The notes below the pieces were generated by a model. That model was given only the letters and a program-made list of their open reading frames with translations, was not told where the DNA came from and did no database searches. This document shows positions 32,587 to 39,965 of a stretch of DNA of 42,538 bases, in pieces (within the stretch, counting starts at the first letter, position 1; the number at the start of each line of letters is the position of its first letter). Source of the DNA: Chloroflexota bacterium (GTDB taxonomy: Bacteria > Chloroflexota > Anaerolineae > Aggregatilineales > Phototrophicaceae); NCBI GenBank assembly GCA_011525385.1, contig WTGF01000022.1, positions 1-42,538 of the forward strand, given 5' to 3'. The translations under genes and the position numbers were made by a program.

Positions 32587-34566
32587 CTATCCACCGGCTC
32601 TCGATATGGGTGTCGTATCCCGCCAATAAAACCCTACTCCATGACCGCTGTGATCAATAGCCGTTGATCCTTGGATGGCCAGCAATTGATCGTCAAGCGA
32701 ATCAAGTCCATATTCCATTATGATCCTTTCTCGCTCTTCTTCATTGAACAGATACAGCGGATTGAGAAAGAACTGCGGTCTATGGCCTAAACTACCTTGA
32801 ACATATTCGTCGTTTGCATCAAGTAATACCGACGACTGACCATGGGTTTTGACTTCAAAATGCAAATGATCGTTGTTATCAATGGGATCTTCACCCACCG
32901 CCCCAATGACCTGGCCTGCAACAACATGTGTTCCCACTTGAATGGAGTCCGGATCAAGATGACCATATATGATGTAGGCGTTGCCGCTGCGGACTATGAC
33001 ATAAGCTCTGTGGTCTCTCTCTATGATCCAATCATCAGCGAACCATTGACGCGCACGCACTGTTTCCGTTTGCGGGTCATAGATTTCACCGTCCAGTTCT
33101 CCTTTAGCGACATTACTCCCCTCGGCAGGACCGTAGACATGTTCAAGATTAACAACTTCTGGAACAAAAATGCCAACGACCTCTCCAGATGCCATTGCAC
33201 TGACCTCAGTACCGGCCTCAGCCATAATATCAAAACCGGGATGATAGCCGCCGGTACTTTCCCAAGCAAGATTGCCCGTTGCTCCGAACTTAATAACTCG
33301 GTCTATGTCTTCCTGGGCAATCGGCAAATTTCCCACGGTACCCTCTAATGTATTTTCATATGGATTGTCGGGTATCACCACACCCTCGTCGATATACGCA
33401 ATATCGGCCAGGTTTTCCGCGCCAATGAACTCATATCTGGCACTGTCTTCCTCTTCGGCATTGTGTTCCTTGAGGTCAATCCACAGCTCTTGTCCGGCTT
33501 CTGTTTCAACCAAAACCAAGAAGGCATTGAATGGTGATCTGCCTAATACCCTGAACTCGGTCGGTCCGTTGAAATGTAAAGTTATACTCTGATCCAAGAC
33601 AAGTCGTTCATGACTGGTGGAAATGTCCAAAGGTCCTTCAATTCGTATCTCCACACCCGGCTCATTCTCCGGATCAACTGCCTCTACCTCATCGCCGGAA
33701 TCGCCGCCGCCGCCCCCATTTGACGCTACTATGGGCGCGGTGATCAACCGCCCGCGCCCGGAAATGTTCATCATATCATCAAAATATATGCCGCGAAGAC
33801 CCCCTCGACCAAAGTTGAATTCATCCTCAGTTAGATCGTTCTGCCCAAAAACAGTTCCATATGACTTTCGACCATTGATTACACCACCTCGCGCCAAGCG
33901 AGATAACTCAGCGGAAGTGTCAAAATACGCGCGCCCCAACAACAATCCATGAAGTTTCATATGTTGTACGTCGCGAAAAGCTTGTCCCAGCAGCTCAACC
34001 TCTTCCGCTCGCGCCACATGATCCCGCACACGCTCTTCTGCTCGCTCATCCGATTCATCATCCAGACCCGACTCGGCAAAATTATTTCTCACAAACTCTG
34101 ACGGCTCCACGTAATCATGCGCCAGAAGCCCTTCGTTGCTCAGCGCGGCTTCGACGCTTCTACTCAAATCATCGCTTATATCGGGCCGCACATCCTGAAG
34201 ATCATCCACAATCGTTCGAGGATTCACCGGAAGACTGTCCCTAAAGTCAATCGTCCTTTCTGTCTGCGAAACGCGCGGTGCGCGCGTTCGCTTCGACGGC
34301 GCCGGCTGTGCTATAGACCACGGCGGTCTATACGCCGGTTTCCTTTTCGGCTTTGGCTGAGGTACGAGCCAGGGCAACCTATACGTTGCTTTCGTTTTCG
34401 GCTTTGGCTTTCCTACAGACCACGGCGGTCTATACGCCGCTTTCCTTTTCGGCTTTGGCTGCGGCATAAGCCAAGGCAGCCTATAGGTCGGTTTCGGCTT
34501 TGGCTTTGGCTTTGATTTTCTCGGCTTACCTTGTAAATACTGCAAATAGAGTTCTTCGAAATTCAT
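32587..34566 (-). CDS. Polymorphic effector-like protein with M23 (LytM-type) metallopeptidase domain (659 aa)
   Basis: It starts MNFEELYLQYLQGKP, with AGGAGGACAAG before the ATG. Residues ~26-92 are four ~17-residue repeats of the form (A/T)YRxPWxxxxPKPKxK. The shared module follows at ~116-190 ('IVDDLQDVRPDISDDL...FAESGLDDESDERAEERV'). There is a Gly/Asp-rich linker (~283-300) and then a beta-rich part. The M23 domain runs from ~430 to 605: 'GYHPGFD' (His442, Asp446), 'YGHLDP' (His536) and 'DHLHFEV' (His567, His569), a complete zinc and catalytic set. M23 enzymes cut peptidoglycan cross-bridges. Unlike the 734- and 664-aa proteins it has no JAMM domain. A secreted partner gene follows 8 nt downstream. 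Confidence 0.78.
   Translation of the reverse strand: MNFEELYLQYLQGKPRKSKPKPKPKPTYRLPWLMPQPKPKRKAAYRPPWSVGKPKPKTKATYRLPWLVPQPKPKRKPAYRPPWSIAQPAPSKRTRAPRVSQTERTIDFRDSLPVNPRTIVDDLQDVRPDISDDLSRSVEAALSNEGLLAHDYVEPSEFVRNNFAESGLDDESDERAEERVRDHVARAEEVELLGQAFRDVQHMKLHGLLLGRAYFDTSAELSRLARGGVINGRKSYGTVFGQNDLTEDEFNFGRGGLRGIYFDDMMNISGRGRLITAPIVASNGGGGGDSGDEVEAVDPENEPGVEIRIEGPLDISTSHERLVLDQSITLHFNGPTEFRVLGRSPFNAFLVLVETEAGQELWIDLKEHNAEEEDSARYEFIGAENLADIAYIDEGVVIPDNPYENTLEGTVGNLPIAQEDIDRVIKFGATGNLAWESTGGYHPGFDIMAEAGTEVSAMASGEVVGIFVPEVVNLEHVYGPAEGSNVAKGELDGEIYDPQTETVRARQWFADDWIIERDHRAYVIVRSGNAYIIYGHLDPDSIQVGTHVVAGQVIGAVGEDPIDNNDHLHFEVKTHGQSSVLLDANDEYVQGSLGHRPQFFLNPLYLFNEEERERIIMEYGLDSLDDQLLAIQGSTAIDHSGHGVGFYWRDTTPISRAGG
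34300..34515 (-). repeat. In-gene tandem repeat encoding YRxPW/PKPK units
   Basis: About four ~51-bp units alternate two versions (CTTATAGGT-type 'TYRLPW' and GGCGTATAG-type 'AYRPPW') in the 5' part of the 659-aa gene. The coded repeats are strongly basic and Pro-rich. Such arrays vary in copy number by slippage and may act as a cell-wall-binding or translocation stalk. Confidence 0.6.
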
Positions 34567-34671
34567 CTTGTCCTCCTAAATCATCAAACTCGTTTGTGAA
34601 TGCGCCGGAAGCCTTTGCCCTGTCACAAGCCAGCCCCCGCGGCGCAACATTCGCTTTATGAATGTATGTCG
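34567..34671 (-). promoter_or_regulatory. Conserved leader upstream of the M23 effector gene
   Basis: This is the second copy of the leader described at 27566-27676: TTGTGACAGGGCAAAGGC, GCGCATTCACAAA and AGGAGGACAA are shared in the same order between the -10 box and the ATG. Confidence 0.55.
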
Positions 34672-34699
34672 ATTATAATACATATGTTCTATCTGTCAA
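34672..34699 (-). promoter_or_regulatory. Consensus promoter of the M23 effector gene with GAACATATGT palindrome
   Basis: On the minus strand TTGACA (34694-34699) and TATAAT (34672-34677) are separated by 16 bp, a perfect sigma70-type match. The spacer carries AGAACATATGTATT, with the palindromic core ACATATGT, similar to the Gram-positive LexA half-site arrangement. The same arrangement occurs at 27677-27704. Confidence 0.7.
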
Positions 34700-34946
34700 C
34701 AACTAATTTCTCAATATTTCTAATTGATTCCTCCGCCCGCCGATCCGACTCCTCGTCCCAGCCATAGGGCGCGAAGTTCTTCAGGTAGGCGATCAGATCA
34801 TCATAATAATGCGCGAAAAGACCTTCGTGACGCAGCGAGGCTGCCACTGCTTGCACCAGTTCATCGTCGGTTCCCACCTCCGCTTGACGCGCCCCGAACT
34901 CGCTCGGCCAGCCGTACTCCGGGTCCAGCGCGCTGATGTCAGCGAG
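34689..34946 (-). pseudogene. Fragment of an effector DESD module
   Basis: An 85-codon open stretch reads 'ADISALDPEYGWPSEFGARQAEVGTDDELVQAVAASLRHEGLFAHYYDDLIAYLKNFAPYGWDEESDRRAE' in several pieces, clearly homologous to residues ~125-195 of the 664-aa protein. It is bounded upstream by a TGA (34947-34949) and ends at a TAG inside the next promoter. There is no JAMM domain or C-terminal tip. An internal ATG gives a 62-aa peptide, but a fossil left by cassette replacement is more likely. Confidence 0.7.
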
Positions 34947-35075
34947 TCATCGCATGCCTGCAAACGATCTTTGGGAACGGGTAGTTGAGAGCTAGGCAGG
35001 GGCCCTAGTCTCGGCAAATCATTGAGGAGACTGTTTGAGCTTGATGAACAGCCCTTGCTGAGATGTGACCTACAA

Positions 35076-36071
35076 TCAATGAATGTTGGACAAATTCCAA
35101 ATCAGATATTGGCGAGCAAACCCGTCTCGCGACATCAAGTGTATGTTCAAGTCGAGGTCCGAAGCCAGGAGTGACGATAAAACAGTTAGCGCTACGCGTC
35201 TGGAATGCGCCTTTCCTTTTGATAAATCCACGTAATCGCCCGTAGCAAAATTGTGCCGAAGCAGGCGTTTATTGAGCGCGATGCCATCTAATCTATAGGG
35301 CCCTCTTTCGTCAATATCCGACCATCGCGCCCACCCTTTAGGGAAGATCAACAGCTCAGGCGGATTGTGATAATACGCTATGTCTGGCTCTATGCGCTGG
35401 TGGTCGAAAGGGCTATACGAATCAAGAATCTTCAAGACGCCAAGCTCGAAATCCGTTGGCTTCTTTATCTCCTGTATTTTCACCCTCGTTGCTTCTTCAA
35501 AATAGAAGAGGTCGAAACAGCGCAAAAGCACATTCTCCGGGTAGTCGGCTTCCATGGTAAACTCATCCCAGGGCGTACAGTACAAACCATTGTAATAGTC
35601 TATAGAAGCGATGATATGAGTCGACAAATCGATGATATGCAAAAACTTTTCATTCATGATATAGACTAAGTTCGCATCTCTTATAATATGAATATGGCTA
35701 TCTCTTTCCGGCTCATATTCCCCGAGCCCCAAGTCAGCAATCCCCCCTTCAAAAGCGCTAAATATCTCATGCTCGCTTGGAATAAAAGACGGCGTCTGGA
35801 TTTGAGACGGATTCTCCAATTCTGACCAGGTACCCCCCCCATTTGAAGAGTGGTACCAATCCCCGTCCCCGCTGAAATTCTGCGCTTCATAAAACTCGTT
35901 CGGCGGACCGAACAAGACAATCACATCCGCATCGGGCAATGGGTCGTCGCCCAGCGACATCACTGTATATTCCTTATAGTCCTCGCGCTCTGTTTCCGGC
36001 CCGGCGTCTTGCGCCATGCCGGCCGGAACGATGACGATTAGCCAAAATATGGAAACCAGGAGCCGTTTCAT
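35076..36071 (-). CDS. Secreted protein, paralogue of the 351-aa partner (candidate orphan immunity)
   Basis: The 331-aa product has a Sec leader (MKRLLVSIFWLIVIVPAGMAQ). It is homologous to the protein at 31523-32578: 'VYIMNEKFLHIIDLSTHIIASI', 'GVLKILDSYSPF' and 'NPPELLIF' recur in the same order. It lies 9 nt after the fragment at 36081-36365 rather than after an intact effector, so it looks like an immunity gene whose toxin has been deleted. The function is inferred from context only. Confidence 0.65.
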   Translation of the reverse strand: MKRLLVSIFWLIVIVPAGMAQDAGPETEREDYKEYTVMSLGDDPLPDADVIVLFGPPNEFYEAQNFSGDGDWYHSSNGGGTWSELENPSQIQTPSFIPSEHEIFSAFEGGIADLGLGEYEPERDSHIHIIRDANLVYIMNEKFLHIIDLSTHIIASIDYYNGLYCTPWDEFTMEADYPENVLLRCFDLFYFEEATRVKIQEIKKPTDFELGVLKILDSYSPFDHQRIEPDIAYYHNPPELLIFPKGWARWSDIDERGPYRLDGIALNKRLLRHNFATGDYVDLSKGKAHSRRVALTVLSSLLASDLDLNIHLMSRDGFARQYLIWNLSNIH

Positions 36072-36080
36072 GTCCCAAAT

Positions 36081-36365
36081 TCACTCCGATAAGATAACTT
36101 CAGTCCGATGCAGCTTCATCTCCTCCCTGTACTTCTGCAAATACGCCTCCGCCCGCCGATCCGACTCCTCGTCCCAGCCATAGGACGCGAAGTTCTTCAG
36201 GTAGGCTATTAGATCGTCATAATAATGCTCGAAAAGTCCTTCGTTCTGCACTGACTTTGCCACAGCGCCGACCAACTCGTCATCGCTTCCCACCTCCGCT
36301 TGACGCCCCCCGAACTCGCTCCACCAGCCAAACTCCAAGTCCAGCGCGCTGATGTCGGGTTTCGC
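36081..36365 (-). pseudogene. Effector-module fragment, 230 bp identical to the 664-aa gene
   Basis: Positions 36108-36337 are identical to 39290-39519 inside the 664-aa gene. The open frame starts after a TAA (36366-36368), reads 'AKPDISALDLEFGWWSEFGG...DEESDRRAEAYLQKYREEMKLH', then switches to 'RTEVILSE' and stops. A peptide of 85 aa could start at an internal ATG, but the abrupt edges and exact identity point to recent partial duplication or to the scar of a recombination. Confidence 0.75.
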
Positions 36366-36530
36366 TTATGCCTGAACAGCTTCTGCCCTATATCCGTAAG
36401 CGGAATGCTGAGCGTCACCTGCATTCTTGACTTACAGCGGCTAATAATGCCAGTTGCTTCCGAAGTGGATTACAAGTTTCCGAAAATCGATCTGGCGCAT
36501 TGCATGATACGTAACTGTACAGATGAATGG

Positions 36531-37100
36531 CTAGCGCCCGCCATATTCTGGCATGCCATAGTAGGGGGTATTCGCGACTTCAACTGTGAACACGCCCTCC
36601 AAGTCCGTCGCATCGGCGTCTAGGAATTGAAACCCTAGTTGTTCCCATGAATCGGCATCAACCCAATGTATGAATCGATAGAAGTGATCGTCGCTATAAT
36701 CCGGGAACTGCCCTTCGACGCTTTGCCGCTCAAATGCCCAGGCGCCATTGATGAACAATGTCTTGGCATACTGTTGCTTATCATCGTAATGGAATAGTCC
36801 ATCCAGATAGAATTCTCCATCTCGTTCCACACTCCCGCTAACGGTTACGGTAACCCATTCCGTAAACTCATTTTCTGTGTACACAGGTATATCGCCATTC
36901 AGTGGCACCCGTATCGCCTCCACTACGAGAGGACGCGCCGTTGATACCTTTCTTTCGTCTACGATTGATTCCGTTAAGAGAGAAGACAACTTGATGACAA
37001 CAAGCAGAATCAAGCTCAATGTTACGGCGAATTTGAAACCCTCGGCAACTGTTCTATTAGCTGCGCTAGTATGCCCGAGCTTTTGTTTACGCATTGTCAT
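36531..37100 (-). CDS. Membrane-anchored protein, paralogue of the 194-aa partner (candidate immunity)
   Basis: The 189-aa protein has a basic N-terminus, one membrane segment (about 23-44, FAVTLSLILLVVIKLSSLL) and an extracytoplasmic domain homologous to 37316-37900: 'VYTENEFTEWVTVTVSGSVERDGEFYLDG', 'DDHFYRF' and 'LEGVFTVEV'. Its ATG overlaps the stop of an unannotated 63-codon fragment (ATGA). Two copies of this family side by side resemble the immunity-gene duplications of contact-dependent toxin loci. Confidence 0.65.
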   Translation of the reverse strand: MTMRKQKLGHTSAANRTVAEGFKFAVTLSLILLVVIKLSSLLTESIVDERKVSTARPLVVEAIRVPLNGDIPVYTENEFTEWVTVTVSGSVERDGEFYLDGLFHYDDKQQYAKTLFINGAWAFERQSVEGQFPDYSDDHFYRFIHWVDADSWEQLGFQFLDADATDLEGVFTVEVANTPYYGMPEYGGR

Positions 37101-37288
37101 TGTGCGGAAGGCATGCTATTCATCGTCTTTCCAGCCAATCTTGTTGTGCCAGTCAGCGTCATCCCATCTTCAAATACGCTTTTGTAGTTCGTCTCCAAGT
37201 CGCTCAAGTTGAAGCTGAACTCTATTACGCTGGATTCGCCGGATATCGCAAAGTTTCTACCGGTACCTGCGACTTCCAGGTCCGCCCT
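37097..37288 (-). pseudogene. C-terminal fragment of a lost effector, coupled to the 189-aa gene
   Basis: A 63-codon open frame follows a TAG (37289-37291) and ends at a TGA overlapping the next ATG (ATGA, 37097-37100). It contains 'FAISGESSVIEFSFNLSDLE', which resembles the end of the 664-aa effector, 'FPIYGQSSVITGRFNLKVKM'. No start codon is near its 5' end. It therefore looks like the surviving 3' tip of a second effector whose partner gene, 36531-37100, is intact. Confidence 0.5.
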
Positions 37289-37315
37289 CTATTCACTCGA
37301 CCCTCGAATATGCCT

Positions 37316-37900
37316 TTAGCGACCGCGCGCTTCGGGCTTGTGTTTGAAAGAATCACTCGAGATTTCAACCGTAAACACCCCGTCCAGTCCTCTCGCAGCT
37401 TCGTTTATCACTTGAAACCCGATAGTTTTGGGCGAATCTGATCCTGTGGAGCGTGGAAATCCATGCACGGAGTGTGAAAACCGGTAAATGTGATCATCTC
37501 GATAATTCGGGACAGGCGCTCGAGATTCAAAAGCATATATTCCATCAATCAGAAACCCTTGAAATCTGTTCTGAGACCCCTGCTGTACATCAACATACTG
37601 ATAAATGGCATCGTGGAAAAACTCACCATTTCTTTCGACACTGCCGCTGATGGAGATAGAAACCCATTCCGAATACTCATTTTCTGTGTAGACGGGACCC
37701 TGGCTGTTTAGCGGGATTTCAATACTCTCTTCTATTGGTGGAGGAGGCAAAGTAATGATTGACGGATTCGACAGAAGGAATATCACTACGGCTCCGAGGA
37801 AACAAACGACACATACCAGGAACAAGAACGCAAGCATCGCGATGAATCGAATCAATTGCAAACGATCATCTCCAGGTTGCGTATTCCGCTTACGCTTCAT
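37316..37900 (-). CDS. Membrane-anchored partner of the 664-aa effector (candidate immunity)
   Basis: The 194-aa protein has a basic tail, one membrane helix (about 21-46, FIAMLAFLFLVCVVCFLGAVVIFLL), a Pro-rich hinge (LPPPPIEE) and a C-terminal domain shared with the 189-aa protein ('VYTENEYSEWVSISISGSVERNGEFFHDA', 'DDHIYRFSH', 'LDGVFTVEIS'). It starts 18 bp after the effector stop. Type II topology places the domain outside the cytoplasm. The family is not recognised. Confidence 0.65.
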   Translation of the reverse strand: MKRKRNTQPGDDRLQLIRFIAMLAFLFLVCVVCFLGAVVIFLLSNPSIITLPPPPIEESIEIPLNSQGPVYTENEYSEWVSISISGSVERNGEFFHDAIYQYVDVQQGSQNRFQGFLIDGIYAFESRAPVPNYRDDHIYRFSHSVHGFPRSTGSDSPKTIGFQVINEAARGLDGVFTVEISSDSFKHKPEARGR

Positions 37901-37918
37901 GATGCGCCTTACGAACTT

Positions 37919-39913
37919 CTACTCATTGGCAGCCCAATCAATTTCTCTCACATGATAATATGGTGTACCATGTATGGTCATTTTGACCTTTAAGTTAAAT
38001 CTGCCAGTGATGACAGATGACTGGCCATAAATTGGGAAGTTTTGCCCATCGCCGCCATGTTCCAGGCGAGTCATTATGCGATCGATTGTGCCGGTTTTAT
38101 CATTTTGATACCAGGCGTAGTGATCTCTCACCGTAACAACCAGCGCGACTTCGACATCTTGAGTTTCCTTGTCCAATACTAAGGCAACACGAAGGGAGTA
38201 ATAGAACTTATTGACCGCGAGATAATGATCATACTGTTCTTTGGGTACACCTTCGGGAGCCTTTCCTTCTCGAAGATTTGTAATCGAGTTAGGTCCATAT
38301 CCATATTCGTATTGCAATTCACTATCAAACCCATAGATATCGTCATTCTGGTCAATTCCCTTGCCAACTTGCTTCCAATCGAGAGAATAGACGTAAACCG
38401 TATACCTTTCAGACTGGTACGGTATAGACTCGTCAAGCCTATCAACTGAATTCTTTGTAGATGGAGGATTCTTGCCGAGATCAACTCCAATGGCGTTTGT
38501 TATGTGCTGCTGAAACCCCGGTAGTTCATGGATCATTTCATCAACATCTATAGCAATTGGTTCGCCAGAACCGCCTAACCAGTGAAGTAACATCGTTCCG
38601 GCATTGGCTAGACCCTTAGATTGGGCACGTTCGGCAGAATCCTCTATAAGCCCTCTAAAGATAGAGACAATTGGATTAGGAAAAGTTCCGTTCTTTTGCC
38701 GAGCAAAGCTTTGATCGATCTTTGGACCATCAGGCAGACTAATGATCGGCTGCGCTACGTAATCCGATGCTATTGGAGCTTCCTCCTCCTGCTCGAATAC
38801 ATACTCCGCCGGATCGACCGCTTCCAACAGCGCCTGACGCTCTGACCGCGCATGCTGCGCCACAAATTCGTCCGTCGTCAATGGACCCACGTCGTAGCTG
38901 GCAGGTCCACCGCGCAATAGCTCCATGCCAAGCGTTCCACGAATATACACTTCTTCGTATGCGCCCTCTGTCACCACGATCAACATGCCCGCGCCCGCCG
39001 CAAATGCGCTCTCCAAATCCGCCGCGGATGCGCCCGTGCCGTTCGGATGATTGTGGATGTAGATCGTTTCGAACTGCCGCAGAACATCGACAACGTAATC
39101 TTGCAATCCCGCCGTCTGATGCCCGTCGTCGCCCACCACGCCGGGCTGGTCGTGCAACATAGCTTGCGTGTTGGCATCCAGAACGAGCACGCGTTCAATG
39201 GCAGACTTGGCCGCATGCTGCTTCCAGGCTGTCACAGATGGCGAATCCGCCAACTCAAGCCACTCTTCGCGTTTTACCTGATCAGCGTAATGCAGCTTCA
39301 TCTCCTCCCTGTACTTCTGCAAATACGCCTCCGCCCGCCGATCCGACTCCTCGTCCCAGCCATAGGACGCGAAGTTCTTCAGGTAGGCTATTAGATCGTC
39401 ATAATAATGCTCGAAAAGTCCTTCGTTCTGCACTGACTTTGCCACAGCGCCGACCAACTCGTCATCGCTTCCCACCTCCGCTTGACGCCCCCCGAACTCG
39501 CTCCACCAGCCAAACTCCAGACCCAGCGCGCTGATATCCGGCGTCGTTTCTGGCTGTACAAAGTCCGATGCGACCGCGATCCGCGGCTTGCCCGGGGTCT
39601 CTTTTTCCCGATCAGGCTTCTTCCCACTACTTGAGGATGATGATGGGGGTTTCGGCGCGCTGATAATGTCCGGGTACACCGGCGGCGGTCCGCCATAGTT
39701 GGGCGGCGCCGGATTCTCCGGCCCGTAAGCGGGGCGGTTGGCCGGAGGCTTTGCTGCCGGAGGTTTCGGCCGACTCTCTGGCGCCGGGCTCAAAAAATCT
39801 CCCGGTACCGCAACATAGGGATTGGAATGCGATTGCGGTTTTGGCTTCGGCTTTGGCTTGCCGCCACCACTAGGAGTTCCGTCAACGGGCGTCATTTCTG
39901 GACGTAACATCAT
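37919..39913 (-). CDS. Polymorphic effector-like protein: Pro-rich N-terminus, DESD module, JAMM domain, variable C-terminus (664 aa)
   Basis: GGGAGGAAG precedes two ATGs. Residues ~15-110 are Pro/Lys/Ser-rich (KPKPKPKPQ, 'PAYGPENPAPPNYGGPPPVYPD'; compare 'TYGSENTAPPKNGESPPAHYG' in the 734-aa protein). The shared module lies at ~124-206 ('DELVGAVAKSVQNEGLFEHYYDDL...DEESDRRAEAYLQK'). A JAMM-like domain spans ~225-335 with His287, His289, Ser296 and Asp299 (HNHPNGTGASAAD). The boundary 'YVFEQEEEAPIASDYV' (371-386) is followed by a ~275-residue unique C-terminus containing 'LLHWLGGSGEPIAIDVDEMI'. That end is unlike the other two effectors and I cannot assign it. The membrane-anchored partner gene follows 18 bp downstream. 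Confidence 0.72.
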   Translation of the reverse strand: MMLRPEMTPVDGTPSGGGKPKPKPKPQSHSNPYVAVPGDFLSPAPESRPKPPAAKPPANRPAYGPENPAPPNYGGPPPVYPDIISAPKPPSSSSSSGKKPDREKETPGKPRIAVASDFVQPETTPDISALGLEFGWWSEFGGRQAEVGSDDELVGAVAKSVQNEGLFEHYYDDLIAYLKNFASYGWDEESDRRAEAYLQKYREEMKLHYADQVKREEWLELADSPSVTAWKQHAAKSAIERVLVLDANTQAMLHDQPGVVGDDGHQTAGLQDYVVDVLRQFETIYIHNHPNGTGASAADLESAFAAGAGMLIVVTEGAYEEVYIRGTLGMELLRGGPASYDVGPLTTDEFVAQHARSERQALLEAVDPAEYVFEQEEEAPIASDYVAQPIISLPDGPKIDQSFARQKNGTFPNPIVSIFRGLIEDSAERAQSKGLANAGTMLLHWLGGSGEPIAIDVDEMIHELPGFQQHITNAIGVDLGKNPPSTKNSVDRLDESIPYQSERYTVYVYSLDWKQVGKGIDQNDDIYGFDSELQYEYGYGPNSITNLREGKAPEGVPKEQYDHYLAVNKFYYSLRVALVLDKETQDVEVALVVTVRDHYAWYQNDKTGTIDRIMTRLEHGGDGQNFPIYGQSSVITGRFNLKVKMTIHGTPYYHVREIDWAANE

Positions 39914-39965
39914 CTTCCTCCCAAAACATCAATCTGATCCGTGAATGCGCAAAAGTAGATCCAAT

